The position numbers and the translations under genes are program-made. The notes under the pieces were generated by a model. That model had not been told where the DNA came from and did no database searches. It saw nothing but the letters and a program-made list of their open reading frames with translations. Shown here piece after piece: positions 11,975-24,500 of a stretch of 64,000 nucleotides of DNA (positions within the stretch are counted from its first letter, which is position 1; every line of letters begins with the position of its first letter). The stretch comes from Abelmoschus esculentus (taxonomy: Eukaryota; Streptophyta; Magnoliopsida; Malvales; Malvaceae). The stretch covers positions 17,819,501-17,883,500 of the forward strand of contig JAUCBN010000032.1 of the NCBI GenBank assembly GCA_035048815.1, read 5' to 3'.

Positions 11975-12777
11975 AATCAAGGAAAAAGATTCCAATTTCT
12001 CGAGAAAGTATTTTATTAACAATAATCGAACCCTAAAACGAAAAAAGTTATTAGATTAACCTTATTTACCACATCATCAATGATTTAATTAATTTGATCT
12101 GTTCATCTTAAAATTATAGTAATTACCTATTCGTTAACTACTTGTAGAAAAAAGATGATAATCTACATTGAAAAAAAGATAAAATAATCGAACTTGATTG
12201 GTTAAGATCACAGTGGTAAACAAGATCCATTTAATAATTTTTCCTAAAATAAGTGTTACAAAACATTGTTTTTTTTAGGAAAGATTTTAAACTCAAACCT
12301 TAAAAAATATATTATTACAAAGAGAGTCATGAAGCTCGAACATAAACCCTAAAATGGATGTATACCTATAATAAAATCAATAACACCACGTTTTGCCAAA
12401 TACGACAAATTGTGGGAGCATCTCATAATGCAAGAGAGAGAATAGATATGGTATCTGCATGTGTTGGTGTCGGAGTCTTGATCTGATCTGCATCTCTGTG
12501 TTTAGGGTTTGAGGGGGGAATTCTATCAGAGCTTTTGTTTTATATAACATCCAGCTCAATTGTACTGCCTTGGCTTGTTCCTCCTTTGAAGTATTATTGT
12601 ATAAACACAAGGGGAAGAATACCATGGACACACTTGCTTCATCTTTCTTGCATTTCAATATTTTATGACAACTTGCCCTATTATATTTCATTACCAATTC
12701 CCGACATATTTATGTTTTTTTTCTCGTGCTGGTTTAGGGTCACCTTAAGGATCAATGCAACTCCACTTCTGTAATAG
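11975..12777. other. Intergenic, AT-rich, nothing recognised
   Basis: Unique-looking DNA separates the Tat/Ogre LTR from the solo LTR. Short ORFs on both strands near 12377-12774 show no domain or codon signal. Confidence 0.5.
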
Positions 12778-12782
12778 GACAT

Positions 12783-14530
12783 TGTAGCGACCCTTATAAA
12801 ATTCTTAAAATAGTAACAGGTGTGGTAGAAGAGGAAAAAAGGGTCACTAGTGGAATTGAAATTAAGGTTTGAAAAGTGAAATTTAGGGATTTGGGTTTGA
12901 AATAAAATTTTAGGGTTCTTTTTTTTAAAAAATAGGAATTGGAAAGTTAAAATTAGGGATTTGAGATTTTAAAAAAAAATTAGATTGAAAAGGGAAATTT
13001 TAAAATTAGGGATTTTAAAAAAAGGGTGGAGTCGCCACCGGCCACTTTGGTAGGCCGGACACCGTAAAAACTAGAGATTCGAAATGATTTGGGTTCGAGA
13101 GTCGGTTACGGTTAAAAATGGGTTTAGGGTTTAAAACCGCCCAAAATTGGCACCTTTATAAATTACCGCTTAATTAATTTTAGATTTTTTAGATTAAAGT
13201 GACATTTAAATTAATTTTTGTTTAAAGATTCGAATCAATTTTATTTTTACCGTGTCTTTATTCGGAGACAACGCATACACCGCGACTACTACGTTGGAAC
13301 ACGGGTACGTTACGATCGAGTAAAGACGTATTTAATTAGGCTCATTAATTAGCAAGGTGTGATGTAAGCAAAATAAAAGACATAATTATAAAGATAACAA
13401 ATATAAAGACAAAATAGCATATAACACATGATAACAATTAGAGAGACATAATATAAACCAAGCAATATAATTAAAAGAGATACTAATATGTGAGACACAC
13501 CACCATGACAAAATAATACAAACATACATAAACATTTTCACTTATGTAACCCTAACAAAGCATGTGAACTAAACCAATAACATAACATATATAAAAAGTT
13601 ACTAACAACATTAAAAATAAATAAATAAATGTCATGAGTAAAAAATACATAAACACCTAAGAAAATTACATAATATATGGTAACATAGATTAAAATAAAT
13701 AGACCAACAAAACAAGCAAATAACATATATAAATAAACAAAACAAAACATATAATAAACAAGTAAAAGCAATAAAAGATACCAATAAAAACATTCATATT
13801 TTCATTGAACCATAAGAATAAAATATATAATAGATCAAAATAAAAAGAAATATACCCAAATATGCTCGATTGAAGTCAATCCACAAACGATTGTGATGGT
13901 TTAAGACGGTGGGTGATTCGATTAAAAAAATGATATATTGACCATCAATTTTGTATTGGAAACTATAACTAAAAGCAATGGAAATTAAAAATGGAAATGG
14001 AAATGAGGAATGGAAATCTGGGACAGGGAGAAGGCATGCGGCTGTGAATGGAAAAATATGGTTGGGGTCTCTTTATTTTTAGGGTAAATGTTATATATAT
14101 AGTTAGGGTAAAGGGTATTATATGGGAATAAAATAGAATTTAGGTTTTAATATATAAGGGTATCTATGATATGGTGAAGGGTATTTTAGGTCTATTCTTT
14201 TAAAAATGTGAACCAATTAAAAACAAGACCTTGTGCACCAAGTAGGGTTTTTTTATTATTTTTTGATTTTTAATTATAAAACTATATATAATAGGTCAAA
14301 TTTATTTATGGTTTGGGCTTATAAAATTGGGTTTTAATAAAAGGCTTTTATTTATATCATATACTTGTATATATATTTTATGGATTTTTGGTTTTAATTA
14401 AGAGATAATAAGGATAATAATTATAATAAAGTAAGTGACAAAATTAGGGTAGGTTAAGATGGTTTGGATTTTAAAAAAGATGTGGATTGATTTATTTCGA
14501 GCATAAACCCAAATAAAATTAGTGATTACA
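12783..14530 (-). mobile_element. Solo LTR of a second Tat/Ogre-like element, with 5 bp target duplication
   Basis: It begins TGTAGCGACCC and ends GTGATTACA, the same type of ends as the LTR at 9907. It shares GGAGTCGCCA, TTCGAGAGTCGGTTACG-like and CGCCCAAAATTGGCACC blocks with it (13028-13160 versus 10157-10280). It is directly flanked by GACAT at 12778-12782 and 14531-14535. With no internal region, this is the product of LTR-LTR recombination. The orientation matches the neighbouring element (minus). Confidence 0.88.
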
Positions 14531-14624
14531 GACATAATGGAAAATCTCAAGGCATGTAGGAGATACATGCATTTCTGCAAATAAAATGCAGAATCATTCA
14601 CAATTTGACGGATCCAATATGTTC

Positions 14625-14706
14625 GAAGATGCCTTTCTCCGAATAAAAGAATTATGAATAAATTGGAAGATGCCTTTCTCCGAATAAAAGAATTATGAAT
14701 AAATTG
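14625..14706. repeat. 41 bp tandem duplication, two identical copies
   Basis: Units 14625-14665 and 14666-14706 are identical, starting GAAGATGCCTTTCTCCG. They lie just outside the solo LTR. No coding potential. Confidence 0.9.
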
Positions 14707-15281
14707 GAAGGGTAAACTAAACTAGGGCTATGATCATCTGAAGCGAAAAACTTTCATTTTAATGACAAAAATTTTTAATTAAGTCACTCGATCGTTAAAT
14801 CTTCTAATAATGTTTGAGTCGACAAATTCATATAGGTTTGAACCTTGCATTCATAAACTTATGCTTTCTTATTTTTTTTAATATCATGTTTTATCATTTT
14901 ATTGAAGTGATATTATTTATTCAAGAGATGACATATGAGTATACTAATTTAAATGCCATTTTGAAAATTAACGATGGAATGTCTATTTTATCTTAACTAA
15001 AAAATTTCAATCTAAAACGAAATTGATGACTATTAAATCTTATTTTTTAATAGCTTAAAAATGATTACAAGATAATATTTGTTGATACATATTTTTAATT
15101 CTTTGACAATGAACATATAACTTGTAGATAAAGTGATTTTAACTCATATCTCTTAAGATAAACATCATCTGTTCTTTTACTAGATAATTGTTAGGGTCCG
15201 TTAAATTTTATTTTGAGAATAAATAAAATATTTTATAAAATTTATAAATTTTGGTAAGATATAGCCAAAGTACATCGCAGG
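14707..15281. other. Intergenic, AT-rich, nothing recognised
   Basis: A 60-codon frame near 14814-14996 has no recognisable domain. I see no repeat or RNA gene. Confidence 0.5.
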
Positions 15282-15940
15282 GAGAAATTATTACATGAAC
15301 CTTTTCTGCCACATAAGATATGGTCCTCAACCAATTAAATTAAGATATATAATATACTTTTTTCATATCATATTTACACATAAACATTGTCCAAATCATC
15401 CAATTTAATGTCTTTAATTTAAAAAAAAAATTATTACCAAAAATTTCTTGTGTCATCTTTCTCTTTGTTTTTTAAATTTTTTTTAATTAATTTTTATTTT
15501 TTTTCATATAGATTTGGGGTTTAGGGTTAGGGGTTTAGGATTTAGTGTTTAGGTTTATGGTTTATGTGGTTTATGTTTAGGGTTAGAGTTAGGGTTTAGG
15601 GTTTATGTGGTTTATGTTTATGTTTAGGGTTAGAGTTAGGGTTTAGGGTTTATGTGGTTTATGTTTAGGGTTTAGGGTTACAGTTAGGGTTTAGGGTTAG
15701 GGGTTATTGTTTAGAGTTAGGGGTTAAAAAAATTAATTTAAAAAATTGAACAATAAGGAGGGAGACAACATAAAAAATCTTTGTTAATATTTTTCCTTTT
15801 TAAAATCAAATACATTAAAGTGGATGATTTGGATGATGCTTATGTGTAAATATGATACGAAAAATCTATATTATGTATCTTAATTTAATTGATTAAGACC
15901 ATATCTTAAGTGGTGGAAAAGGTTCATACAATAATTTCTC
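15282..15940. mobile_element. Foldback/MITE-like element with telomere-like core
   Basis: Long inverted arms of about 200 bp face each other. The left arm starts GAGAAATTATTACATGAACC and the right arm ends with the complement of GAGAAATTATTGTATGAACC. Matching inner blocks include CATATCATATTTACACATAA versus TTATGTGTAAATATGATACG. Between the arms, 15518-15727 is a degenerate array of TTTAGGG/GGTTTAGGGTTAGGG motifs. No clear target duplication was found and no transposase is encoded. It ends about 290 bp before the start codon of the DUF1442 gene. Confidence 0.75.
15518..15727 (+). repeat. Degenerate telomere-like repeat (TTTAGGG-rich)
   Basis: Many TTTAGGG and GGGTTAG units are mixed with TTTATGTGG variants, including a higher-order segment GTTTATGTGGTTTATGTTTA repeated three times (about 15556-15668). 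It lies inside the foldback element, so it is not evidence of a telomere fusion. Confidence 0.85.
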
Positions 15941-16139
15941 TTCAACGTCGTGGGAGCCTGTCTTTGTTTTTTCTTTTTCTGTTAAGATATTATCAACTTG
16001 AATTGATGCATTGATGTATGTTTTTTTTTAATTTCATTTGGAGATCTCTTCTGTCTCTTCACAGAGGACACGACAGCTTAGCTACCATTAATATCTATAA
16101 TTTGTGCAGGTTTAATTTATAGCTGTTGAAATTTCCTGA

Positions 16140-16157
16140 TATATATATATATATATA
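16140..16157 (+). promoter_or_regulatory. (TA)n tract, candidate TATA region of the DUF1442 gene
   Basis: Uninterrupted AT dinucleotides end TATATAACC about 70 bp before the ATG. The position fits a TATA element with a short 5' UTR; no transcript data are available. Confidence 0.5.
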
Positions 16158-16227
16158 ACCCCCCGATCTTCGTTAACCAACCCGTCTTCCATTTGAGCAA
16201 AAACTAATATACACAAGAAGAAAACAA

Positions 16228-16952
16228 ATGGCTTTCTGGTCTGCTGAGAATGCCACAAAAGCATACCTCAAAACCATTAAAATGGTAAGTTCCCTTCTTA
16301 GAGATGAATATATGTTTTCACGTTCTGTATGAATCTTATCTCACTTGGGTTTCATGTAATCATTCTACAGAGCCACAAGGCAAAAGAACCAAACGTAGCT
16401 GAGTTTATGTCAGCCCTAGCGGCAGGAAACAATGCACAACTAATGGTAGTGGCATACGCTGATGCCGCCGACTATACCACTTTAGCTCTAGCGGATGCCG
16501 CTCACCAAACCGGTGGCCGTGTTGTTTGCATCCTCTCTGGAATCGAACAGATTCAATTATCCAAGAAAACCCTCGGACATGATGCGTGCCATATCGAGTT
16601 TGTAGTCGGCCAAGCTCGGAATCTACTGTTAAGCACATACGTGGAAGCCGATTTCGTGCTCATCGATTGCAACCTGGAGGAATATGAAGGAATCCTTAGA
16701 GCAGTGCAGGCAGGTACGAAACGAAACGGTGGCATCGTGGTGGGATACAACGCATTCTCTGGAGGTTCGTGGTGGTCGAGTGGATCGAGAACTCAATTGC
16801 TGCCTATAGGAGGAGGGCTGCTCGTCACTAGAATCAGAACCCCAAATACTTTGTGGAAGAGGAGTGACTGGGTTGTAAAGGTGGACAAATGCACCGGGGA
16901 AGAGCATGTTTTCAGGGTCCGGTTCCCACAAGGGAAAGGAATCAAAGCTTAG
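16228..16952 (+). CDS. DUF1442 family protein (putative SAM-dependent methyltransferase-like), two exons
   Basis: Exon 1 is 16228-16284 (MAFWSAENATKAYLKTIKM). A GTAAGT donor at 16285 and a CTACAG acceptor ending at 16370 delimit the intron. Exon 2 is 16371-16952, ending TAG. The product is 212 residues, the usual size for this plant family. The start Met is preceded by AAACAA and gives the conserved WSAENATKAYL opening. The protein has the Rossmann-like pattern seen in the family: AQLMVVAYADAADYTTLALADAA and FVLIDCNLEEY. It lacks a signal peptide and membrane segments. DUF1442 proteins are annotated by fold as SAM methyltransferase relatives, but no substrate is known and I do not assign one. 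A foldback element lies immediately upstream. Confidence 0.88.
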
Positions 16953-17659
16953 ATTTTTACAGCTGGTTACGAAATGTCTTTAGCATAGGCCAAATTTACT
17001 TTATTTTTTAGAGCCTTTAACTTGTAAATAGCGATTCATAGTTTTGATCTATTTAATATAATTGCACTGAACGTGGTCTTTATTTCAAAGTTGAAAGCTT
17101 TAATTTTTTGTTTTGTTTGAAATGATATTCAGACCAGTTCCCATCCTTGCATTACTGTCAGTATGTCGATGTGTTTCAGTGTTTGGTTTGACCAACCAAG
17201 CTTGAATTTGTTCTGGTTGTAGACATGATTTCATTCAACGGAGTCTGCTTGAATGGTTGTTGAAAGAAACCAACCAGAATCTTTTCCCTTCAATGCTTAA
17301 AATGTCTTCCTGCTCACATTGTATACATAAATTAATTCTAATATTTCAAAGGGTTGAACAGAAAGCTGCTCATTTTATAGATCAAATAATACATTAATAG
17401 AAAATGAAATGAAAGCTTAATATTCAAGTGGCTGAAGTACTCGTCTTTATATTATTTTCTTACTCATTTATTGTTAATAAAAACAAATTTAAAGACGATG
17501 ATGGATATTTTCAATTATTTTTCATACTTTGGAGGCCACGACAGCAACGTGAAAATAACAACTTATGCTCGGCAGAGAGAGAAAAAGATATTGATCTTAA
17601 AAGACAAAGAATAGAATAATACAATTTAATTAGGAGTTATATTTCTTTCCCTTTAGAAC
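16953..17659. other. Intergenic, 3' flank of DUF1442 gene
   Basis: AT-rich sequence. The 63-codon frame at 17428-17619 has no recognisable domain and a random-looking composition. Confidence 0.5.
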
Positions 17660-18350
17660 TCTTTCCTTACATGGAAAACTCAACTTAAGGCTTGACCTAT
17701 ATAAAGCACTAATTAGGTTTAGGTTTAGTGTGGAGTCGAGTCGGATTCTCTCTTTCATATACCTTTAGCCGCCGACTACATCATGTTCTAAACTTCTTCG
17801 GAGGTTTAAGTTGTTTGTGGAGTAGTTGGGGAAGAAAGTTGTGTTATCTTTGATACTTATTAATGCAAAACTTATTTCATAGTTTATTCTCTCTTAGTAT
17901 TTACTCTACTCGCATATAAGCTTGAAAGATAGTATGTGAAGAAAAACCCATTTGCCTAGTATCGGGAGATGTAGGTTCACGAAACGAGAGAATATGGTCT
18001 TTACTCATGAGCATTGACTAATCTGGTTGAGAGATTAATCGTCCAGGATTTCAACGACTAACAAGACGCATGTGTTTGGTTGTTGTATGCCCTTGATTCA
18101 ACAGTTCTCTTCGCTTAGGGATAATGAAGAAACATACAAGGATGCTTTGTCGAACTATGGAATGTTGAATTGTCGACAAAGCATAACCCCGCCTAGGCAG
18201 TTGCGGCGATCCTTTGTACGACCCGCCGAGGCGGCAATTCAATCCATTGCATTAATAAGTGGATACTTACTACAACTAGATTCTCGTCTATAAAGCACTC
18301 AATTTAGCTTCGCTTCTATCATCTTTATTTCTTTGTTAATTAGTTATACT
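17660..18350 (+). repeat. Truncated LTR relic, same family as the 39590-48410 element
   Basis: The plus strand is collinear with the minus strand of the LTRs at 39590 and 46936. Shared landmarks in order are TTTGTGGAGTAGTT, CATAGTTTATTCTCTCTT, GGGAGATGTAGGTTCACG, AACAGTTCTCTTCGCTTAGG and AATTGTCGACAAAGCATAAC. A TATA-like CCTATATAAAG lies near 17697. LTR ends, primer site and target duplications are missing, so this is a fragment. It is the third member of the family in the window. Confidence 0.8.
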
Positions 18351-19139
18351 TCCGAGCCTCCACCAGTGGCAAAATTGAAAACAAATAATATGTTGCGATT
18401 AGATAACAAGATTTAGCTTACATTAAATCAGAATAAATTATACTAAAGAAAAAGAGATTTTAATTTGATTTTATATTTGACTTGTGATAATTATAATTTA
18501 TATATGAATGCATCGAAATAGAGTACAAGTTTGAAATTTGATTACAGTAATTTATAATTCCCTGTAATATTGAAATCGTGCACCTCAAATTTTTGTGGAA
18601 ATCGTCAAAAATTTAACTACAAATAATTATAATTAAAGTCCGATCACGTGTCATTGGGTATAGATTTCGGGAACGTTAATAATAAGAATTAAAATATTTA
18701 CGTTACTACCGTTAATTAAGGTTTCAAGACGTAAAAATTAAAATATACATAAAATATAATCTTAATTCTTATTATTAAGTTTGGAATTACAATTATAATC
18801 TTATACATAAAATATAACCCATAAAATTAAATTACAATTATAGACCAGCATATAGGTGACTAGAATCTGAAACAATATATTTTCATATGTAAAAAATAAA
18901 ATACCAATATTAAAACATTCAATTATATGTATTTGCTGGGCTTCCTAAGCTATGGCAAAAAGGACTTCATAGTAAGCTTGCTCATTTCATGATTCGTTAA
19001 TATCAAATAAAGCAAAAACAGAAAATGCAAACCATAATCTTTGAAGTAACAAAATAGAAACCAAAATCTGCAATGGAAACATCAGATGAAATTTAAAGAA
19101 AAACTAGTAAGGTTCAAAAAAGAAAAAGGTGAGGTACAT
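18351..19139. other. Intergenic, AT-rich, nothing recognised
   Basis: No coding signal or recognisable repeat. The right end is the 3' flank of the S20 gene. Confidence 0.5.
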
Positions 19140-19949
<810 letters not shown>

Positions 19950-19968
19950 GGTTCTTATCCTTTTGCTT

Positions 19969-20353
19969 CTGTTCAGAATAATTATATTCCAAATAAATAG
20001 AAAAAATTCACATCCACAAGTAAATCACAAAACCATTGAAATAAATCACAATATGGGTTCCATAACAAAAACCAAAACTACTGGAAGAGTAACAAAACTT
20101 CCCCGCATTCCTTACAACCATAAAAACCCATAATTACCATTAAAAGGTAAGAAACGAACTCAAATGCAACAAACTTCTTAGTCATTTTCCAATGATAATA
20201 AATATAACTCCAGCAAATCGAATATATAGCAAAATGTCGTGGGATTTTACTATTTTGATTAAAGACAAGTCTAAAAATCACAGAACAGAGATCTAATGTT
20301 AGCTTTTAAGCATAACAAATGCTAAGAAAATGGTGAGAATGTCAGAGAGAAAC
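19969..20353 (-). other. RPS20: 5' UTR intron of RPS20
   Basis: Donor GTTTCTCT begins at 20353. The acceptor CTGAACAG ends at 19969 and is followed by AAGCAAAAGGATAAGAACC and the ATG. Leader introns are common in plant ribosomal protein genes. The boundaries are predicted from consensus only. Confidence 0.65.
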
Positions 20354-20439
20354 CTGAGAGGACGTGAGTGAAATAGAGTGCCGCTGCTGCCTCTGTACTC
20401 TAACAACAATGGAGAAACAAGAAAGAAAGGTTTGTAGAA

Positions 20440-20557
20440 GATATATATGTGAGGCGATAACCTTAGAATTAGGGTTTTTTCTAAGTTGATTTACGGGTCG
20501 GGTCATTTTATATTTCAAGGCCCAAGCATATGTAACTCGGCTCCATGGGTAAGCCCA
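20440..20557 (-). promoter_or_regulatory. RPS20: RPS20 promoter: TATA, telo-box and site II motifs
   Basis: On the minus strand a telo-box AAACCCTA lies at 20477-20470, site II motifs TGGGCC at 20524-20519 and TGGGCT at 20557-20552, and a TATATAT tract near 20450-20443. Telo-box plus site II pairs are the known promoter code of plant ribosomal protein and other growth-linked genes (TCP factor targets). Spacing to the predicted 5' UTR exon is consistent. Confidence 0.7.
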
Positions 20558-20589
20558 CTAAAAAATAAACTTGGGTGTTACGGTACCTT

Positions 20590-21290
20590 ATCGAGAAAGC
20601 TGCAGTGGGGATGATAAGTTCCACCTCCCTCATTCATCTTGTTAATATAAAAGTTGATTCGGCACCTTGAGGTCCCGCAACGTGTGAAGATTTCCCTACG
20701 GCTAACCATGTTGAGAAGCCTTCTTGCGAATAGGTACAGGGAGGACATAGATAATGTTTTACGTTCTTGTAGCATGGCAAAAACATTTGGCAGGGGCTGA
20801 TACGACACGACTGGTTGCCGGATTTTCTTTCCAATAACGTTTGAACAATGGTTTGTACATAATCTAGAGGGCAAGGGAAGTTTTGTCAATTATGGAAAAG
20901 GATGGTCTATTCGAATGGCAGTGATTTGCTGGCACCTATGGAAACTTAGATGCACCCTTTTGTTTGATGAAAACTTCAAGGAAAGGGATGATCTCCTAAT
21001 ACGATGTATGAGGCTAATCTAGGCCACCCTCTATGCTACGACCACTGACTCGATGGTAAATCCCACCAGCTGGGTTAAGGACAACGTTGACGGTACTGTA
21101 AGAGTATTAGCAGCGCTGAAGGGCAATGCAGTTGTGGACCTGGTGCTTGCGATGATGGGGAAATTAGGAAGTGCAGATTCGGCACATTCCCGAGATGGTA
21201 ATGTTGGGGCTAATAATCTACCCAGGATGGCTCGCGGATGAGCGGGGAAATGTTTAGCCTCTAGTTTCTCTGTACCAGCAAAAAAATAAA
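20590..21290 (+). mobile_element. LINE (non-LTR) relic, C-terminal RNase H-like part
   Basis: The plus frame is broken by stops. It reads WSIRMAVICWHLWKLRCTLLF, then WVKDNVDGTVRV, which resembles the GWVKLNTDGAVR start of plant LINE RNase H domains, and ends by an A-rich stretch (CAAAAAAATAAATG-like, about 21277). It is heavily decayed and lies directly upstream of the RPS20 promoter in opposite orientation. Confidence 0.55.
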
Positions 21291-21587
21291 TGAATAGCCT
21301 AATTGGCTAGCAATACATCTTTACCAAAATGAAAAATTACAACAATTGACTTCCAAGGCACATCTTAATTTATCTGCTGCTAAAACCCCAAATAATGCTC
21401 TAATGATAAAACAAAATTGTTGATCGTTTACGGTTGCAGACTTACCAATAAAAAAACCCAGGCAATTTCACATCAATCATGTCCATGAGTCCCTTTACCC
21501 CTCCCTCTATTCTCCTTCATGTTAATTTTATTACTATTTCCTCCCATACTCCGATCGATATACCATCTCCAGTCACTTACAAGTAAG
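21291..21587. other. Intergenic, 3' flank of the peptidase gene
   Basis: No ORF or repeat recognised. It probably includes the 3' UTR of the minus-strand gene. Confidence 0.5.
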
Positions 21588-24500
21588 CTAGTTTCCGTTG
21601 GCTGACAGTTTCAGTTCTTCCAAACAATTTGTGACATCGGGAACTATCCCTCCATTACGATACTTTAAGATCCCATCACCCACCAGATCAGTCAACAAAT
21701 CAGATGGTTCTTTGGCTCCTCCATGTTGCAAAAGTTTTGTTCTGAGCAATGTTCCAGTTGTTGGCGACAGAGGATCCTCTTGGCATAACTTCTTCCATAT
21801 GGTTGCTGAGAAACACTTGGCATACAAGTAGCTGTAGTAACCTACCAAATCAAAGAGAAAAAATCGTACATAAAAACTGGTGAATACATATTTTAGCATC
21901 CATATCCAAGGAAAGCAGCTAGGAAACCTCAAATCATTTTGTAAAAAGTAATATTATCGCCCAAATATTTTAACCACAAATTTCACAAAAGATTAAAAAT
22001 GCAAAATATGTAATTTCATTAGACATCCATGTGAAGTGCGAATACACGAATATGGTGTTCCAGGATATGCCACTTGAGCTCATATTTATACTCGTACACG
22101 TGAACATTGAACAGAACAATTATACTTTAAAGTCTAAACTTTTAACTAATTTATGATTATAAACTTTACCTGCCCCATAGGTGAGGAAGTGACTGAATCG
22201 TAGATGCATATGTGTCCCCTCCACATGCTTCTCATTGCTGTGTTGTCTTTTCAAATCTGCAACAATAGAACTGGTGTCTCTTGGCACAGATAAATGTTCT
22301 CCGAAAAGTGTTTGGTCAACCAAAGCATAAAATATCTATAAATGTCAAATGAATGACAGAAAGCTTGGTCAATTACTATTCATTTCTGTGCATTAAACAT
22401 GCTTCAAAACATTACATAAAGATTCATTCAGGAATTAGATAAACCTGGCGTTGCAATTCAGTTGCTGCAAACATGTCTTTTGCATCATTTAGCGACTTCA
22501 CTAACTTCTCAGGTATCACTTCTCCAGTTGAATAATGCTTGGCAAATTTCCTAAGGACTCGGTAATCCCGTGCGTAGTACCTAGAAGCATATTATCAATT
22601 CAGTCAGTTGGCGATAAGGCACTGGACACACGTTAAAAATATTAAAAATCACAATACACATGCATGGACAATTTCTCTCCCCTGTAGAATATCAGTTTGG
22701 TAATAACAAAAATGAGCACAACTTAAAACGGACCATATGTAAGAATCGACTATTGACCATTAATTGATACATCTCTCCCATTGTGGGAAAGCAGCAACAA
22801 ATGCATTTTACCAATATCCATGATACTGGCTTTATTTCAAGTCGTATATTCCAAAAGGTATTGTAAGTTCTCAGATATGAAGAACTATGTAAGTACATTA
22901 CAGCAGAAACTGCAGCATTATACTTACTCAAGTAGGTTCGAAGGTGTCTCAGCAAAGTCAAGAGCCACCCGTGTGCCTGAAAAATGTTGGTAATCCTACA
23001 TGAATTGCCAAAATGATTACGATGAAAACAATTGACTTATACTGAACTTGCTTAGTGGTAAAGTCTCAACAAACTACCGTTCTTGAGAGCAATGCATGAA
23101 GAGCATGTCCAAACTCGTGAAATAGAGTTTCAAGTTCTCCGTGATTAAGCAGCACAATTGATGAATCATGCGACCTAGAAAAATTGAAAACAAGGGCCAT
23201 AACCTGCATAAATACCAATCTAAGTGAACTTTCAAATGAAACTAATATTCAAACAACAAAGGAATTTTCAGGATAAATGAACAAGGAAAGCAAACAAAAT
23301 TTATTTTAAGTATATCACAAACAAGAAAATTTGTTTAAATGAAAAACATAAGTGCTAGAAAGCGAGAAATGAGTATGCAAACAAAGCTAACAGGTGTTTA
23401 TTTACATACAGGAATTTGATATTCAGTGTCAGAAATTTTCCGCCCCCCTTTAATTGCAAAAGTAGCACAACCTGGATATTTTCCTTTCCGTGAATACAGA
23501 TCAAGGTAGAGATACCCTAAGTCACCCTGAAACAAAATGCATAGTGACAAGTTAAGATGCTGCAATATAAATGAAAATCAAGGAAAGTCAGGCTGAACAT
23601 TTTCAACATGCATAAACTTTGTAGCAGAAGCATCCGTGTTTATATCCAGTCCTGTTTCTAAAAGACAAAAACAGGTAAATTTAAATCTCCATAAAACAAA
23701 TGCAAGTCTATTGCCGCATCAGATGTTAACCAGAATGCAACGGCTGTAAGAATGAATCCAACGGAAGCATCAATACAGTAAAACAAATGTTAGGACTAAC
23801 GGATATCATGAAAAGTTAGAACCTTATACGGTTAAGGCAAGAAAATTTTTGAGGGAAAAAAGAATTAACCATCTTAAAGGGATTATTATCTACTTATGGA
23901 GGAAATAAATTATGAGCATTGAGCTCTACACATGCTTTGTGTCTTCTCAGTATTCTTCGCAATATAAAGTTTTTATTTTTCTCAAAACTACTCTACACCA
24001 GTACACCTTTCCATCATCTATTCACATACCTCTTCAGGATGATGAATACACATTTTAAGCACATCAGGATGCCATGATTCACCAGGTGCCATGGGAACAC
24101 TATCAAAGTTTGCACCAAAGAGTGACTTTACCAGAAGTTTTAAGCCCTCAATACACTGTGGCAGAGAAAAATATGATCCCAGAACCTGCCACAATATTGA
24201 GATCAAAGGTACTAAGAGAACGGAGAACCTCAATTATAAAAAAGAAACTGGAACTTTAAGACAGTAAGAGATACAAGTGAAATGGAATTTTGATCATTAT
24301 AATTGTAAACAAAACAAATAAAAGTTTATAACCTACAGAGGAGTCCAAATTGTAGACAGAAGATTTTAACATTGTTGTGTAGTATGCCTCATCCCATGGT
24401 TCAAGATCTACATATCTTTGGCTACATACATCTCTCTTCAAATTTCTAATTGTCTTAAACTCCTGTAGGGGAAATAACAAATCAGTAGTGTAGTGTAATG

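Noticed and set aside
15518..15727. Interstitial telomere from chromosome fusion
   Set aside because: The repeat is degenerate and enclosed by inverted arms of a foldback element.
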